Shown here: positions 33,937-41,290 of the stretch, piece after piece | Numbering within the stretch: the stretch's first letter is position 1 | Layout of the letters: every line of letters begins with the position of its first letter | DNA from: Candidatus Yanofskybacteria bacterium RIFCSPHIGHO2_02_FULL_43_17 | GTDB taxonomy: Bacteria; Patescibacteriota; Minisyncoccia; 2-02-FULL-40-12; GWA2-44-9 | Direction of reading: 5' to 3' | Length of the DNA: 55,171 nucleotides | NCBI GenBank assembly: GCA_001794435.1 | Contig: MGJU01000014.1 | Location: 91,494 to 146,664, forward strand | Notes under the pieces: model-generated | Databases searched by the model: none | The model's input: only the letters and a program-made list of their open reading frames with translations | Told to the model about the DNA's origin: nothing | Position numbers and translations under genes: made by a program

Positions 33937-34187
33937 GGTGAGGTGCGGCGAATGGTAAGCCAGCAGTTTGTTCCCGATTTGTTCAAGAGCAAAGCGATTG
34001 ATCACAAATCGCAATCCCGTTGGAGGGGCGGAGACGTGGCTGAGTGGTCTAAAGCGGCACGGTGCTAACGTGTTGAGGGGGAAACTCCTCCGCAGGTTCG
34101 AATCCTGCCGTCTCCGCCCCTTTTGCGGGACTAAACTGTAACCGTCTAAAAAGCGGTTTGTGGGTTCGACCCCTACCCTCACCGCCA
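33937..34187 (+). tRNA. Split tRNA-Ser(GCU)-like gene (exons 33937-33970 and 34131-34187) interrupted by 160 nt
   Basis: The 5' part reads GGTGAGG, TG, a D-arm (GGC-GAATGGTAA-GCC) and GCAGTTTG. The 3' part reads CTAAACTGT, a long variable arm (ACCG-TCTAAAAAG-CGGT), a T-arm (GTGGG-TTCGACC-CCTAC), CCTCACC, discriminator G and CCA. Joined, they give a 7-bp acceptor stem, a 5-bp anticodon stem with loop TTGCTAA (anticodon GCT) and a class II variable arm: a good tRNA-Ser. Nucleotide 34 of the 5' part is canonical position 34, so the interruption falls between positions 34 and 35. The inserted 160 nt contain a complete tRNA-Ser(GCU). Whether the outer gene is spliced or dead is unknown. Confidence 0.55.
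34028..34117 (+). tRNA. tRNA-Ser(GCT)
   Basis: A complete class II tRNA: GGAGACG / CGTCTCC acceptor, D-arm GCTGAGTGGTCTAAAGC, anticodon arm GCACG-GTGCTAA-CGTGT, long variable arm (GAGG-GGGAAA-CTCC-type), T-arm GCAGG-TTCGAAT-CCTGC, discriminator G. CCA not encoded. It lies wholly inside the interrupted tRNA-Ser-like gene 33937-34187. Confidence 0.95.
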
Positions 34188-34390
34188 GTTGGAATTTTGC
34201 AAGAAAGAAGGGTCAAGCTCGCGGCGCGTCTCGCGCCGCTCGCATAGAATTTGAAAGGGATTTTTTGGCGAAAAGGAATGGTTCAATAAATTCACCACAA
34301 GAAGGATTTGAAGTGGGGGGACAAAAGCAAAGTCCCGCACCGAGCTTCGCTCTGGTGCGTGGGAAATTTCTCATCTTAATTTTTTCCAAG
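34188..34390. other. Post-tRNA noncoding stretch, GC-rich dyads
   Basis: A frame is open on the plus strand (34160-34423), but it begins inside the tRNA 3' end, has no ribosome binding site and reads like translated repeat DNA. The dyad GCGGCGCG...CGCGCCGC lies at about 34218-34237 and CACCGAGC...GCTCTGGTG at about 34338-34356. I see no gene here. Confidence 0.5.
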
Positions 34391-34412
34391 AAGCGGCAGT
34401 TTAGCCGCTTCC
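34391..34412 (+). terminator. Hairpin before the 34476 transcription unit
   Basis: AAGCGGC-AGTTTA-GCCGCTT followed by CC; it would insulate the following promoter. Confidence 0.6.
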
Positions 34413-34441
34413 TTGACCTCTAGATAATTATGATGTAATAT
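34413..34441 (+). promoter_or_regulatory. sigma70 promoter for the 34476/34697 unit
   Basis: TTGACC (34413-34418), 17-nt spacer, TAATAT (34436-34441). Confidence 0.75.
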
Positions 34442-34475
34442 ATCGTGTTAGAACCTGAACATTAAGGAGGCTCTT

Positions 34476-34700
34476 ATGTTTGACGTGTTGATGCACGTTT
34501 TCATGAACATCTGCGCATTGTTGATTCTTGTCTTCTATGTGCTGGCGGCTATCGCTCCGATTGCAGTATTTGCGTTCATATGGTACTGCTTTTGGATAGC
34601 GATGGGGGGACACGAACAGGACAACATCTGGACCGAAGATGTCCGGCGACAGAAGTTGGAACGAATACGACGATGGAATCTTGAGCGGAGGTTGTCATGA
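34476..34700 (+). CDS. Small membrane protein (74 aa), orphan
   Basis: AAGGAGG lies 7 nt before the ATG. Two hydrophobic segments (residues about 5-30 and 32-45) are followed by a charged tail (DVRRQKLERIRRWNLERRLS). Its stop overlaps the next start (ATGA at 34697-34700), so the two proteins are made together and may form a complex. It has the same expression layout as the other orphan units in the window. Function unknown. Confidence 0.7.
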   Translation: MFDVLMHVFMNICALLILVFYVLAAIAPIAVFAFIWYCFWIAMGGHEQDNIWTEDVRRQKLERIRRWNLERRLS

Positions 34701-35179
34701 ATATCATCGGTGACATTATGCTGACAGCAATTGCGGGTGTTTGTTTCCTGCCGTGTGTTATCGTTGCCTATCTCGGCTTCACTAAGCACAAGGATCAAGG
34801 CTTTTGGATCCTTTTACCACTCAGTTCGCTGATGGCTGTTGTTTCCGGGCTTTTCTTCGTCGCAGGTCTGGTTGACAGTACGATCGACTTGTTCAACTTC
34901 TATCGCGCAATAGACGAAAAAATCCTTAGATTCCACACGGTTACAGCTCTGGCAGTTGGACTCTTGGGATCATGGATCTTTTGGCGACATCGAAATGCGC
35001 AACTCCAGCGACGTAAATCCTGGGCATCTTCAGTGGCACGTGGACGTATTTCTAAATGTCCAAGGTGTTCAAGCACCAACTGTGGTGCGCTCCACAGTCT
35101 CATGCCGAGTTATGAGCATTACTCCTGCCCTGACTGCGGATACAACGATACCGTCTGGGTTGGGATAAATAGGATGTAA
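34697..35179 (+). CDS. Membrane protein with C-terminal zinc ribbon (160 aa), orphan
   Basis: Three hydrophobic segments (about residues 5-25, 35-60, 82-96) precede a basic linker and a C-terminal zinc ribbon, CPRCSSTNC...CPDCGYND. It is coupled by ATGA overlap to the 74-aa membrane protein. The base composition is richer in G+C than the flanking genes, consistent with a different origin, though I did not compute it. Confidence 0.7.
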   Translation: MNIIGDIMLTAIAGVCFLPCVIVAYLGFTKHKDQGFWILLPLSSLMAVVSGLFFVAGLVDSTIDLFNFYRAIDEKILRFHTVTALAVGLLGSWIFWRHRNAQLQRRKSWASSVARGRISKCPRCSSTNCGALHSLMPSYEHYSCPDCGYNDTVWVGINRM

Positions 35180-35199
35180 AGCACGACATCACCTTGGTC

Positions 35200-35240
35200 G
35201 CCGTGGGTTCTGGACAACAGGACTCACGGCTTTTATTTTC
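35200..35240 (+). terminator. Terminator of the 34476-35179 unit
   Basis: GCCGTG...CACGGC stem with an interior loop, followed by TTTTATTTTC. Confidence 0.75.
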
Positions 35241-35345
35241 TTAAATTTCAAAGAGCGAGAATTTGCCGCCAAAGAACCTGAAAACAAATCGGCTCGAATT
35301 ATATTTTGGAAGGGCAGAAGAAATTTTTTCATACTGATTTTTACC

Positions 35346-35371
35346 AATAGTCGGCAAACTTGCCGGCTATT
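35346..35371. terminator. Hairpin upstream of the 35460 gene
   Basis: AATAGTCGGCAA / TTGCCGGCTATT with a tiny loop; its end overlaps the -35 box of the next promoter. Confidence 0.6.
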
Positions 35372-35398
35372 GACTTTTGTGGTCTAAAATGCTAGGAT
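35370..35398 (+). promoter_or_regulatory. sigma70 promoter for the 35460 gene
   Basis: TTGACT (35370-35375), 17-nt spacer, TAGGAT (35393-35398). Confidence 0.75.
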
Positions 35399-35459
35399 AA
35401 TTGGCAATCTGGACATGGTGTTCAGTAGCAATCAAGCAGTTCCTTGAAAGGGGGTGAAC

Positions 35460-35843
35460 ATGAGCGAACGAGTACCATTCAAGCCGAAGCGTACATGTGA
35501 ATGTCACTTGACTCGTCAAGGCTATGCAGGAGTTATCCGCCATCGCTTCCCGTGTACACAGCAGGGGGTGGAATGGCTGGCGCAATCTGGCGACCCAATC
35601 ACCCCTGGCAAACGGTATCGGTGGATCAACGGAGATGACCAGTGGAGCCGTGACCGGGGCTATGAGGAAATCAATGCCGTTGCTGAGGTGACGCGCGTGA
35701 ATGAAGCCGGCATGGTCTTTGCCTACTGGCATCAGGATCGGCCACAATCGGATCAGTACGGCCGCGAGACCTGCATCCCCAATAGCGCGGTGGTAGAGCT
35801 CGTCGACCTGCCTGTGCGGGAGACAGAGAGCGCGACTGCGTAA
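35460..35843 (+). CDS. Orphan soluble protein (127 aa)
   Basis: ATG 35460 is preferred over GTG 35454 because AAGGGGGTG then sits at normal distance. The protein begins MSERVPFKPKRTCECHLTRQ. It has three Cys near the N-terminus (CEC and FPC), a Trp-rich middle (RYRWINGDDQWSRDRGYEE) and an acidic C-terminus. No family recognised. Promoter, ribosome binding site and terminator all belong to this one gene. Confidence 0.65.
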   Translation: MSERVPFKPKRTCECHLTRQGYAGVIRHRFPCTQQGVEWLAQSGDPITPGKRYRWINGDDQWSRDRGYEEINAVAEVTRVNEAGMVFAYWHQDRPQSDQYGRETCIPNSAVVELVDLPVRETESATA

Positions 35844-35872
35844 GCAACATCAAATCCAACCCATCGGTTGAT

Positions 35873-35902
35873 CGGTCAGCCCACAAAGCTGGCCGTTTTT
35901 CT
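35873..35902 (+). terminator. Terminator of the 35460 gene
   Basis: CGGTCAGC-CCACAAA-GCTGGCCG followed by TTTTTCTTTT. Confidence 0.8.
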
Positions 35903-36014
35903 TTTCCATAATTCAAAGAGCGACCTGCATACGCAGGCAGGGAATCTGCAACCAATCTTTGATAGCTCAACTCAAGAAGCCAGTGAATTTTTCAATAATT
36001 AAAAATTGAAAAAC

Positions 36015-36043
36015 TTGCAAAAGTCAGAGTTCTGTGGTATAAT
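36015..36043 (+). promoter_or_regulatory. sigma70 promoter for the 36093 gene
   Basis: TTGCAA (36015-36020), 17-nt spacer, consensus TATAAT (36038-36043). Confidence 0.8.
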
Positions 36044-36092
36044 TATCATATAGTTCGTTTAGAGCCATTCCGGCTCAGAAAGGACCGACAAG

Positions 36093-36356
36093 ATGGATTT
36101 CTGGCAGGTTCACGGATCTCACGGATGGTTGTTCCTCATCCTCATCACCCTGTTCCCGCGGTTGACGATGCTGTTCGCCGTTACGGTGCCGTTCGGGTGG
36201 CTGGCGTGGTTGGGCTGGGGATTGTCCCCGTCCCTCCTCGTAGCCATCTTGGCGACTACCTACTACGGGGACACAAACCCAGGGTTGTGCGTCATCGCTT
36301 GGTTTTTCGTCTTCGCCAAAGGAATATTGGTGACTGCACTCTGTTCACGGAACTGA
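36093..36356 (+). CDS. Orphan small membrane protein (87 aa)
   Basis: An AAAGGA ribosome binding site precedes ATG. Two to three hydrophobic segments (WLFLILITLFPRLTMLFAVT, LLVAILATTYYG, CVIAWFFVFAKGILV) with very little hydrophilic sequence. It has its own TATAAT promoter and a long hairpin terminator. No family recognised. Confidence 0.65.
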   Translation: MDFWQVHGSHGWLFLILITLFPRLTMLFAVTVPFGWLAWLGWGLSPSLLVAILATTYYGDTNPGLCVIAWFFVFAKGILVTALCSRN

Positions 36357-36375
36357 ACGTCGCCGCCGTCGGCTC

Positions 36376-36430
36376 GTCGTCACACAAGAGGTCGTCCATT
36401 GGACGCACTTCCCAGTGTGACGACTTTTTG
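36376..36430 (+). terminator. Terminator of the 36093 gene
   Basis: A 10-bp stem GTCGTCACAC / GTGTGACGAC encloses a small GTCC-ATT-GGAC hairpin; TTTTTG follows. Confidence 0.8.
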
Positions 36431-36465
36431 TTTTAAAGACCTAAAAAAACTGATAAATTAACAAT

Positions 36466-37089
36466 ATGGCGGCACCGATAACTCATATTGTATTGGCAGA
36501 TAAGGTTTTTGATGAGTATTTCCCAAATCTTTCAAAAGATAAGTTTTTGGTTGGTACGAGCTTTCCAGATATAAGATATTTGAGGGTTATTAAAAGGGAG
36601 CAGACCCATCCAAAGAACATTACTTTATCTGACATTAAGTCGGTCGAGAGTTTCAATGGTGGATTATTATTTCACATATTGATAGATAGGGTGCGAGAAA
36701 ATTATATGCAGGAGAATGATATTTATTCTTTAATGCCAGCGTCAAAACTGATTACCCAAACTCTTAAACTGCTTGAAGATGAACTGTTTTATGACCGATT
36801 AGAAAATTGGGGCCTGGTAAGCTCATATTTTGACAATGTTTTAAGCGAAGAACTAGAATATCCAGTCAAAGAGAAGGATGTCCTGAAATGGCACAAATTA
36901 CTCCAGAGTTATTTATCTGAAAAGCCGACACTCGAAACAAGGAAAGATTTTTTTGAAGCAATTTATTTTACTGAAGAAAACGCAAAAGAAGTTGAGGATA
37001 ATTTAGCCATTATAAGAAGCAACCCAAAAGTATTAGAAATCGTAGGAAGTTTTTATAAAGATTTTGATAAACTGTTAAACAATGCTTAA
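36466..37089 (+). CDS. Putative zinc-dependent phospholipase C-like protein (207 aa)
   Basis: The N-terminus MAAPITHIVLADKVFDEYFP followed by GTSFPDIRYL and then GGLLFHILIDRV resembles the zinc_dep_PLPC pattern (ITHxxxA...G..PDI...H...D). The His and Asp residues at those points could bind metal. The rest is helical. No signal peptide, so a cytoplasmic place is expected. Activity is unproven; some members of this group are simply conserved hypotheticals. Confidence 0.6.
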   Translation: MAAPITHIVLADKVFDEYFPNLSKDKFLVGTSFPDIRYLRVIKREQTHPKNITLSDIKSVESFNGGLLFHILIDRVRENYMQENDIYSLMPASKLITQTLKLLEDELFYDRLENWGLVSSYFDNVLSEELEYPVKEKDVLKWHKLLQSYLSEKPTLETRKDFFEAIYFTEENAKEVEDNLAIIRSNPKVLEIVGSFYKDFDKLLNNA

Positions 37090-37213
37090 TAGAAAACTAA
37101 TTCTAATTTCAAGTTTTCCGGGAACAGGTAAAACTGCTACTGGCAATTTTCTTGCCGATAAATATGGCAATTGAGTATCGAAAGATCCAGGCGTCTTATT
37201 TTATCTTGGGTAA
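37082..37213 (+). pseudogene. Fragment of a P-loop kinase/ATPase gene
   Basis: ATG 37082 overlaps the stop of the previous gene and opens NRKLILISSFPGTGKTATGNFLA, a clear Walker A with flanking strand and helix. The frame meets TGA at 37172-37174 after 30 codons. The frame after it (VSKDPGVLFYLG) continues to TAA at 37211. It is too short to be a functional kinase, so it is read as the 5' remnant of a truncated gene. Confidence 0.6.
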
Positions 37214-37450
37214 TTTTCTCAACAATCTCCCGACGCCGAACTTTTGAAACAATTTCTTCCCCATCATTCTTTCTACCCAATATCTAGTTTTCTTTCTGCC
37301 AAAAATCATAAACAGACCTACAAAAAAGAGCCACGAGCCCGGCGTAAGAGGTGTTAAGGCCGCAAACACTCCCAATAAAATCAGTAGGATAGCCAGACTA
37401 TTCCACAAACATCTGCCCAATTTATTATAAAAACGCCGATCCTTATTCAT
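37196..37450 (-). CDS. Small membrane protein, PGPGW-like (84 aa)
   Basis: ATG 37450 (MNKDRRFYNKLGRCLWNSLA) is chosen over the longer frame. Hydrophobic core LAILLILLGVFAALTPLTPGSWLFFVGLFMIFG with a Pro-Gly turn between two helices, as in the PGPGW transmembrane family, then a basic C-terminus. It overlaps the region of the kinase remnant on the other strand. Function unknown. Confidence 0.65.
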   Translation of the reverse strand: MNKDRRFYNKLGRCLWNSLAILLILLGVFAALTPLTPGSWLFFVGLFMIFGRKKTRYWVERMMGKKLFQKFGVGRLLRKLPKIK

Positions 37451-37458
37451 ATTTAATT

Positions 37459-37866
37459 TTAAATTTTGACCAAAACAAACATCAAAACAATTACTATCCC
37501 AGTTAACAGGTGCCACAAAGAATGCGAATAGCTAAAAATCCCATAGCGCCTTGTTTTAAAAAGAACATGGTCAGCCAGTCTAAATATTAGTAATACGAAA
37601 AGAAAAGAAAAAATGTATTTATCGAACCTGATCCTAAATAGATAATAAAGATATATCGCCAAGACCGTGCCGAACACCCAATCAAGAACTTTTAAACTAA
37701 AATTACGAAAATTATTGTGATATAGGATTGAAAAAATGGTTACAATAAAAAGCAGGATCGAAAAGTACGGGTTCTTGTTAAATACTACTAGCCCCGCAAA
37801 CAAGTAGATCAGTGAAGAGAGGCAAAGGAGGTGTGCGTTGTATCTATTTTTTAGTAATTTCAACAT
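37459..37866 (-). CDS. Polytopic membrane protein, possible CREST-superfamily hydrolase (135 aa)
   Basis: Four to five hydrophobic segments. Polar residues line up as in the CREST (ceramidase/HlyIII) superfamily: IFSILYHNN (Ser and His), LKVLDWVFG (Asp) and SHSLWHLLTG (His-x3-His). The match is by spacing of these residues only, and the protein is shorter than typical members. It starts 3 nt after the 118-aa gene. Confidence 0.6.
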   Translation of the reverse strand: MLKLLKNRYNAHLLCLSSLIYLFAGLVVFNKNPYFSILLFIVTIFSILYHNNFRNFSLKVLDWVFGTVLAIYLYYLFRIRFDKYIFSFLFVLLIFRLADHVLFKTRRYGIFSYSHSLWHLLTGIVIVLMFVLVKI

Positions 37867-37869
37867 GTT

Positions 37870-38226
37870 TTAGTTGAGGAGAAGCACGATTTGCAAAACA
37901 ATCATACCTACCAAAAAACTTGTTGATGATATATCCACACAACGATTTGTAACAACTATGCCGAAAAACCTTTTCAAATTTATTGCCGTAAAATTTGCAC
38001 CAGACCGATTGAAGTTTTTATTTAATTTCCTTCTAAAATAAAATTCCCAGGGTGTAAGTATGCAGTACCCCAAAATTAGGTGTTGAACAAGAATAAGGCC
38101 AAGAAAAATTATGTAGCCCAATCTATAACTTGGAAATAGCCAGCCCAGATGGATTACGAGAAGGGCAAAAAAATGCAGATAGAATATTAATTTGGATAAA
38201 AAATAGAACAGCAATCTCCTAATCAT
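37870..38226 (-). CDS. Polytopic membrane protein, DUF2784-like (118 aa)
   Basis: Three membrane segments. The opening FYLHFFALLVIHLGWLFPSY and middle HLILGYCILTPWEFYFRRKL recall DUF2784 (membrane protein with a CPLT-like turn). It is first of three minus-strand membrane-protein genes (37196-38226) read as one operon. Confidence 0.6.
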   Translation of the reverse strand: MIRRLLFYFLSKLIFYLHFFALLVIHLGWLFPSYRLGYIIFLGLILVQHLILGYCILTPWEFYFRRKLNKNFNRSGANFTAINLKRFFGIVVTNRCVDISSTSFLVGMIVLQIVLLLN

Positions 38227-38400
38227 GTTTGCTTAATTATACATTAGTTTATACCCGATACCCAGATCCACACATCTTCAATTCATCTCTGGTCAGATTC
38301 TCAATAAACCTCCATGGCGCTTGTATGTCAGAGGTACTTAACCTGAGGCCAGTCAGTTGGGAAATGTATGATTTTAAGCAAGGTCAATGTGACCGAAGAA

Positions 38401-38448
38401 GCCTAAAGATTTTCTCTCCAGGACTTAGGCCCAATATGGGCCTTTTTT
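38401..38448 (+). promoter_or_regulatory. Terminator with overlapping alternative hairpin upstream of infB
   Basis: GGCCC-AATAT-GGGCC (38428-38442) followed by TTTTTT is an intrinsic terminator 20 nt before infB. GCCTAA (38401-38406) is complementary to TTAGGC (38425-38430), which shares three bases with the terminator stem. The two helices exclude each other, as in an attenuator. The stretch 38229-38427 has no convincing gene (a 77-codon frame runs through the terminator) and could be the leader RNA. Confidence 0.55.
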
Positions 38449-38468
38449 CTTGTAAAAATTAAGTCGAA

Positions 38469-40106
38469 ATGCTAAAATTCACAGGTTCTATGACAGACAA
38501 TAATGAGGGACAATTAAGGGAAGGACCGAGATCGCCAGTAGTGGTGGTTTTAGGTCATGTCGATCACGGAAAGACAAAACTTCTGGACACGATACGAAAG
38601 ACGAATATCGCAGAGAAAGAGTCGGGCGGCATCACCCAGCACATAGGCGCTTATCAAGTGGAAGTGGGAACAGGAGACCCCGAACAACAGCAAGCTGTAT
38701 ACGGGGCAGGCAAGAGACAAGAGACAAGGAAGATTACGTTCCTTGACACTCCTGGCCACGAGGCGTTTACGGCCATAAGGTCGCGCGGGGCCAAGGTGGC
38801 TGATGTTGCCGTTCTTGTAGTGGCCGCCGACGAGAGTGTTAAACCCCAGACAAAAGAAGCGATAAAGATAATCAAGGGCGAAAATATGCCCTTTGTCGTG
38901 GCGATAAACAAAATAGACAAAGAAGGAGCTAATGTTCAAAAAGTTAAACAGGACCTTGCCACAGAAGACGTTCTTGTAGAGGACTGGGGCGGAAAAGTTC
39001 CAGTAGTTGAAATATCCGCCAAATCGGGGAAAAATATTTCCGAACTGATGGATATGATATTGCTTGTAGCTGAGCTCGAGGAGTTTAAAGAAGATCTCTC
39101 AAAGCCGGCCGGAGGGGTGATAATAGAATCACATTTGGATAAAAGACAAGGGCATATCGTGACGGTGCTGGTTCAAAAAGGAATTCTTTCGCTTGGCGAC
39201 TGGATGGTGACTGGGAAGGTTGTGGGAAAGATAAAATCGATGAAGGATTTCAGGGGCGATGCGGTAAGTGAAGCCAGACCTTCGCAGCCGGTCATGCTTA
39301 CCGGCTGGAGTGAAGTTCCGGATACGGGGGTGCGTTTCATCGCCGCTTATTCGCGATCAGAAGCTGATGAAATAGCCGACAGCAATAAGGGGATCGACCT
39401 TGCTCCCCTATTCTCCTTTCTGTCTGAAACGACTGACCCAGACTCCTCCTTCGCTGAAAGCTTCGGAGAGCAAAAAAAGAAAACCTACAACTTAATACTG
39501 AAGGCCGATGTTAAAAGTTCTCTCGAGGCGATTGACTCTTCTTTGAGAGCGATAAAGTCAGAGGACATAAGATGCAACATTGTCGGCTATGATGTCGGCG
39601 ATATTACGGAAAATGACGTTAAAACAGCCATTGCCACAAAAGCAGATATTATCGGTTTCAGAGTCGGTGTCGGCCAATCTGTTGGACAGCTTGCCGAGAA
39701 AGAAGGAATCTGGGTGCAGACATTCGACGTAATATATGAATTGATAGAAACGATAAGAAAGAATATGGCCGGCTTGCTTGAGCCGGAGATTTCCAAAGTG
39801 CAGCTTGGGAAACTCAAAGTTCTTGCCCTATTTAAGAAGAATGCAAAATCCCAAATTTTCGGAGGCAGAGTTTTGTCTGGTAAGACGATCCGCGGTGCTA
39901 TGGGGGAAGTAACCAGAAATGAAGCCAAGGTTTCTGTGGGTAAAATTGGCCAGCTTCAGCACAACAAAGAGGATGTAAGCGAAGTTAAAGAGGGCCTTGA
40001 AGCAGGCATTCGCCTCGATATCATTTCTGGCCAGCCTTTTGAGGAAGTGAAAGAAGGCGATATGGTGGAGATATACGAAGAAGAAAAAACACAGAGGTCG
40101 TTATAA
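38469..40106 (+). CDS. infB: Translation initiation factor IF-2
   Basis: The GTPase that brings fMet-tRNA to the 30S subunit. At 545 aa it lacks the long N-terminal domains, as usual in CPR. G motifs: [12 protein letters not shown] (G1), [10 protein letters not shown] (G2), DTPGHEAF (G3) and NKIDK (G4); then domains II, III and the C-terminal fMet-binding domain. Start may be ATG 38469 or ATG 38499 (MTDNNEG); neither has a strong ribosome binding site. Oddities: an extra segment before G3 ([20 protein letters not shown]) and an in-frame palindrome at 39447-39470 encoding SFAESFGE. Confidence 0.95.
   Translation: MLKFTGSMTDNNEGQLREGPRSPVVVVLGHVDHGKTKLLDTIRKTNIAEKESGGITQHIGAYQVEVGTGDPEQQQAVYGAGKRQETRKITFLDTPGHEAFTAIRSRGAKVADVAVLVVAADESVKPQTKEAIKIIKGENMPFVVAINKIDKEGANVQKVKQDLATEDVLVEDWGGKVPVVEISAKSGKNISELMDMILLVAELEEFKEDLSKPAGGVIIESHLDKRQGHIVTVLVQKGILSLGDWMVTGKVVGKIKSMKDFRGDAVSEARPSQPVMLTGWSEVPDTGVRFIAAYSRSEADEIADSNKGIDLAPLFSFLSETTDPDSSFAESFGEQKKKTYNLILKADVKSSLEAIDSSLRAIKSEDIRCNIVGYDVGDITENDVKTAIATKADIIGFRVGVGQSVGQLAEKEGIWVQTFDVIYELIETIRKNMAGLLEPEISKVQLGKLKVLALFKKNAKSQIFGGRVLSGKTIRGAMGEVTRNEAKVSVGKIGQLQHNKEDVSEVKEGLEAGIRLDIISGQPFEEVKEGDMVEIYEEEKTQRSL
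39447..39470. repeat. TCCTTCGC...GCTTCGGAG palindrome inside infB
   Basis: A 24-nt imperfect palindrome, in frame. It is closely similar to the reverse complement of the element before pnp (46627-46649). Confidence 0.75.
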
Positions 40107-40134
40107 GCATAATTTTAATATCCTAAATAAATTT

Positions 40135-40206
40135 GGCGGCATGGCGAAGCAGTAACGCATCGATCTGCAAAATCGACATACGTGGGTGCAATTCCCACTG
40201 CCGCCT
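40135..40206 (+). tRNA. tRNA-Cys(GCA)
   Basis: Acceptor GGCGGCA / TGCCGCC, D-arm GCG..CGC, anticodon arm TCGAT-CTGCAAA-ATCGA, T-arm GTGGG-TGCAATT-CCCAC, discriminator T as expected for cysteine. CCA not encoded. It ends 2 nt before the rmlB start codon. Confidence 0.94.
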
Positions 40207-40208
40207 CT

Positions 40209-41231
40209 ATGAAAACCATCCTCGTAACCGGTGGGTGCGGATTTATCGGCAGCCATTTCATAAGGCAGTTTCTAAAGAAGCATCCGGATTTTAAAGTTGT
40301 AAATTTAGACAAACTTACCTATGCCGGAAATCCGGACAATCTCAAGGACGTCTCTAAAAACCGAAGATACAAATTCATAAAAGGAGATATTGTTGACAAG
40401 GAAACAGTGGGAACGATATTTAAGAAGTTTAAACCGGACTTTGTCATTAACTTTGCCGCCGAATCGCACGTTGACCGGAGCATTCACGGTTATGCCGATG
40501 TTTTCGTTAGCTCAAACATTTACGGCGTTTTCAATCTTTTGGAAGCGGCCCTTCGACAAGCTCAGGGTAAAATAAAAAAATTTGTTCAAGTATCAACCGA
40601 CGAAGTATATGGCAGTTTGTCGCTGAACTCCAAAGTAAAATTTACAGAAAGGACACAATATAATCCGAGAAGCCCATACGCTGCTTCAAAAGCGGCCGGC
40701 GATCTCCTTTGTCATTCGTACTTTGCTACTTACGGTTTACCAGTTGTCGTCACTCATTCGTCCAACAACTACGGGAGTTTTCAGTATCCCGAGAAATTGA
40801 TTCCATTCTTCGCGTTGCGTGCCTTGAAGAACAAGCCCCTACCGCTTTACGGTGATGGTAAGAATGTCCGCGATTGGATTTATGTTCTTGATAATACGGA
40901 AGCGATAGGCAAAGCACTGTTTAAAGGCAAACCCGGAGAGGTCTATAATATCGGCGGAGACAATGAGGTAGCCAATAGCGGCATTGCCAAGCGGATATTA
41001 CAAATTTTACGAAAGCCCGATTCTCTGATAAAATATATCCCTGATCGGCCGGGCCATGACAGGCGCTACGCACTAGATGGTTCCAAAGTCAGAAAAGAGC
41101 TTGGCTGGAAACCAAGATATGGCTTCGACAAGATGCTTGCGGAAACGATAAAATGGTATCGAGATAATCCTGCGTGGATAAGAAGTGCTGTTAAGAGGTT
41201 GAAAACAGTGAACTCACACATTGAGATTTAA
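40209..41231 (+). CDS. rmlB: dTDP-glucose 4,6-dehydratase
   Basis: A short-chain dehydrogenase-type enzyme making dTDP-4-keto-6-deoxyglucose for surface polysaccharide. ATG 40209 opens MKTILVTGGCGFIGSHF (Rossmann motif). STDEVYG and SPYAASKAAGD (catalytic Tyr-x3-Lys) follow, then NNYGSFQYPEKLIP and RPGHDRRYALD, all typical of RmlB. 340 aa. The start is 2 nt past tRNA-Cys with no room for a ribosome binding site outside the tRNA. The palindrome CCCTTCGACAAGCTCAGGG (40549-40567) adds LRQAQG in frame before KKFVQVSTDEVYG. Confidence 0.92.
   Translation: MKTILVTGGCGFIGSHFIRQFLKKHPDFKVVNLDKLTYAGNPDNLKDVSKNRRYKFIKGDIVDKETVGTIFKKFKPDFVINFAAESHVDRSIHGYADVFVSSNIYGVFNLLEAALRQAQGKIKKFVQVSTDEVYGSLSLNSKVKFTERTQYNPRSPYAASKAAGDLLCHSYFATYGLPVVVTHSSNNYGSFQYPEKLIPFFALRALKNKPLPLYGDGKNVRDWIYVLDNTEAIGKALFKGKPGEVYNIGGDNEVANSGIAKRILQILRKPDSLIKYIPDRPGHDRRYALDGSKVRKELGWKPRYGFDKMLAETIKWYRDNPAWIRSAVKRLKTVNSHIEI
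40549..40567. repeat. CCCTTCGACAAGCTCAGGG palindrome inside rmlB
   Basis: Differs at one base from the reverse complement of the copy in the rpsO leader (45018-45036). In frame, encodes LRQAQG. Confidence 0.85.
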
Positions 41232-41290
41232 ACGGTAAAGGTATTGATAATTAAGTAGTAAATTCGTTTTCCGTTTGGTATAATTTAATT

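Noticed and set aside
33971..34130. Group I intron in the split tRNA-Ser
   Set aside because: Only 160 nt, much of it a tRNA. Group I-style borders (after T, ending in G) would give anticodon ACT, and I see no group I core.
34160..34423. 87-codon plus-strand ORF after the tRNAs
   Set aside because: It starts inside the tRNA 3' end, has no ribosome binding site and crosses hairpins; probably noncoding.
37172..37174. In-frame TGA inside the kinase fragment as evidence for TGA recoding
   Set aside because: Many genes here end at TGA in tight ATGA overlaps (gatC-gatA, pilN-pilO, minor pilins), and the frame after the TGA stops again within 13 codons.
38229..38462. 77-codon ORF upstream of infB
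   Set aside because: It runs through an intrinsic terminator and lacks a ribosome binding site.
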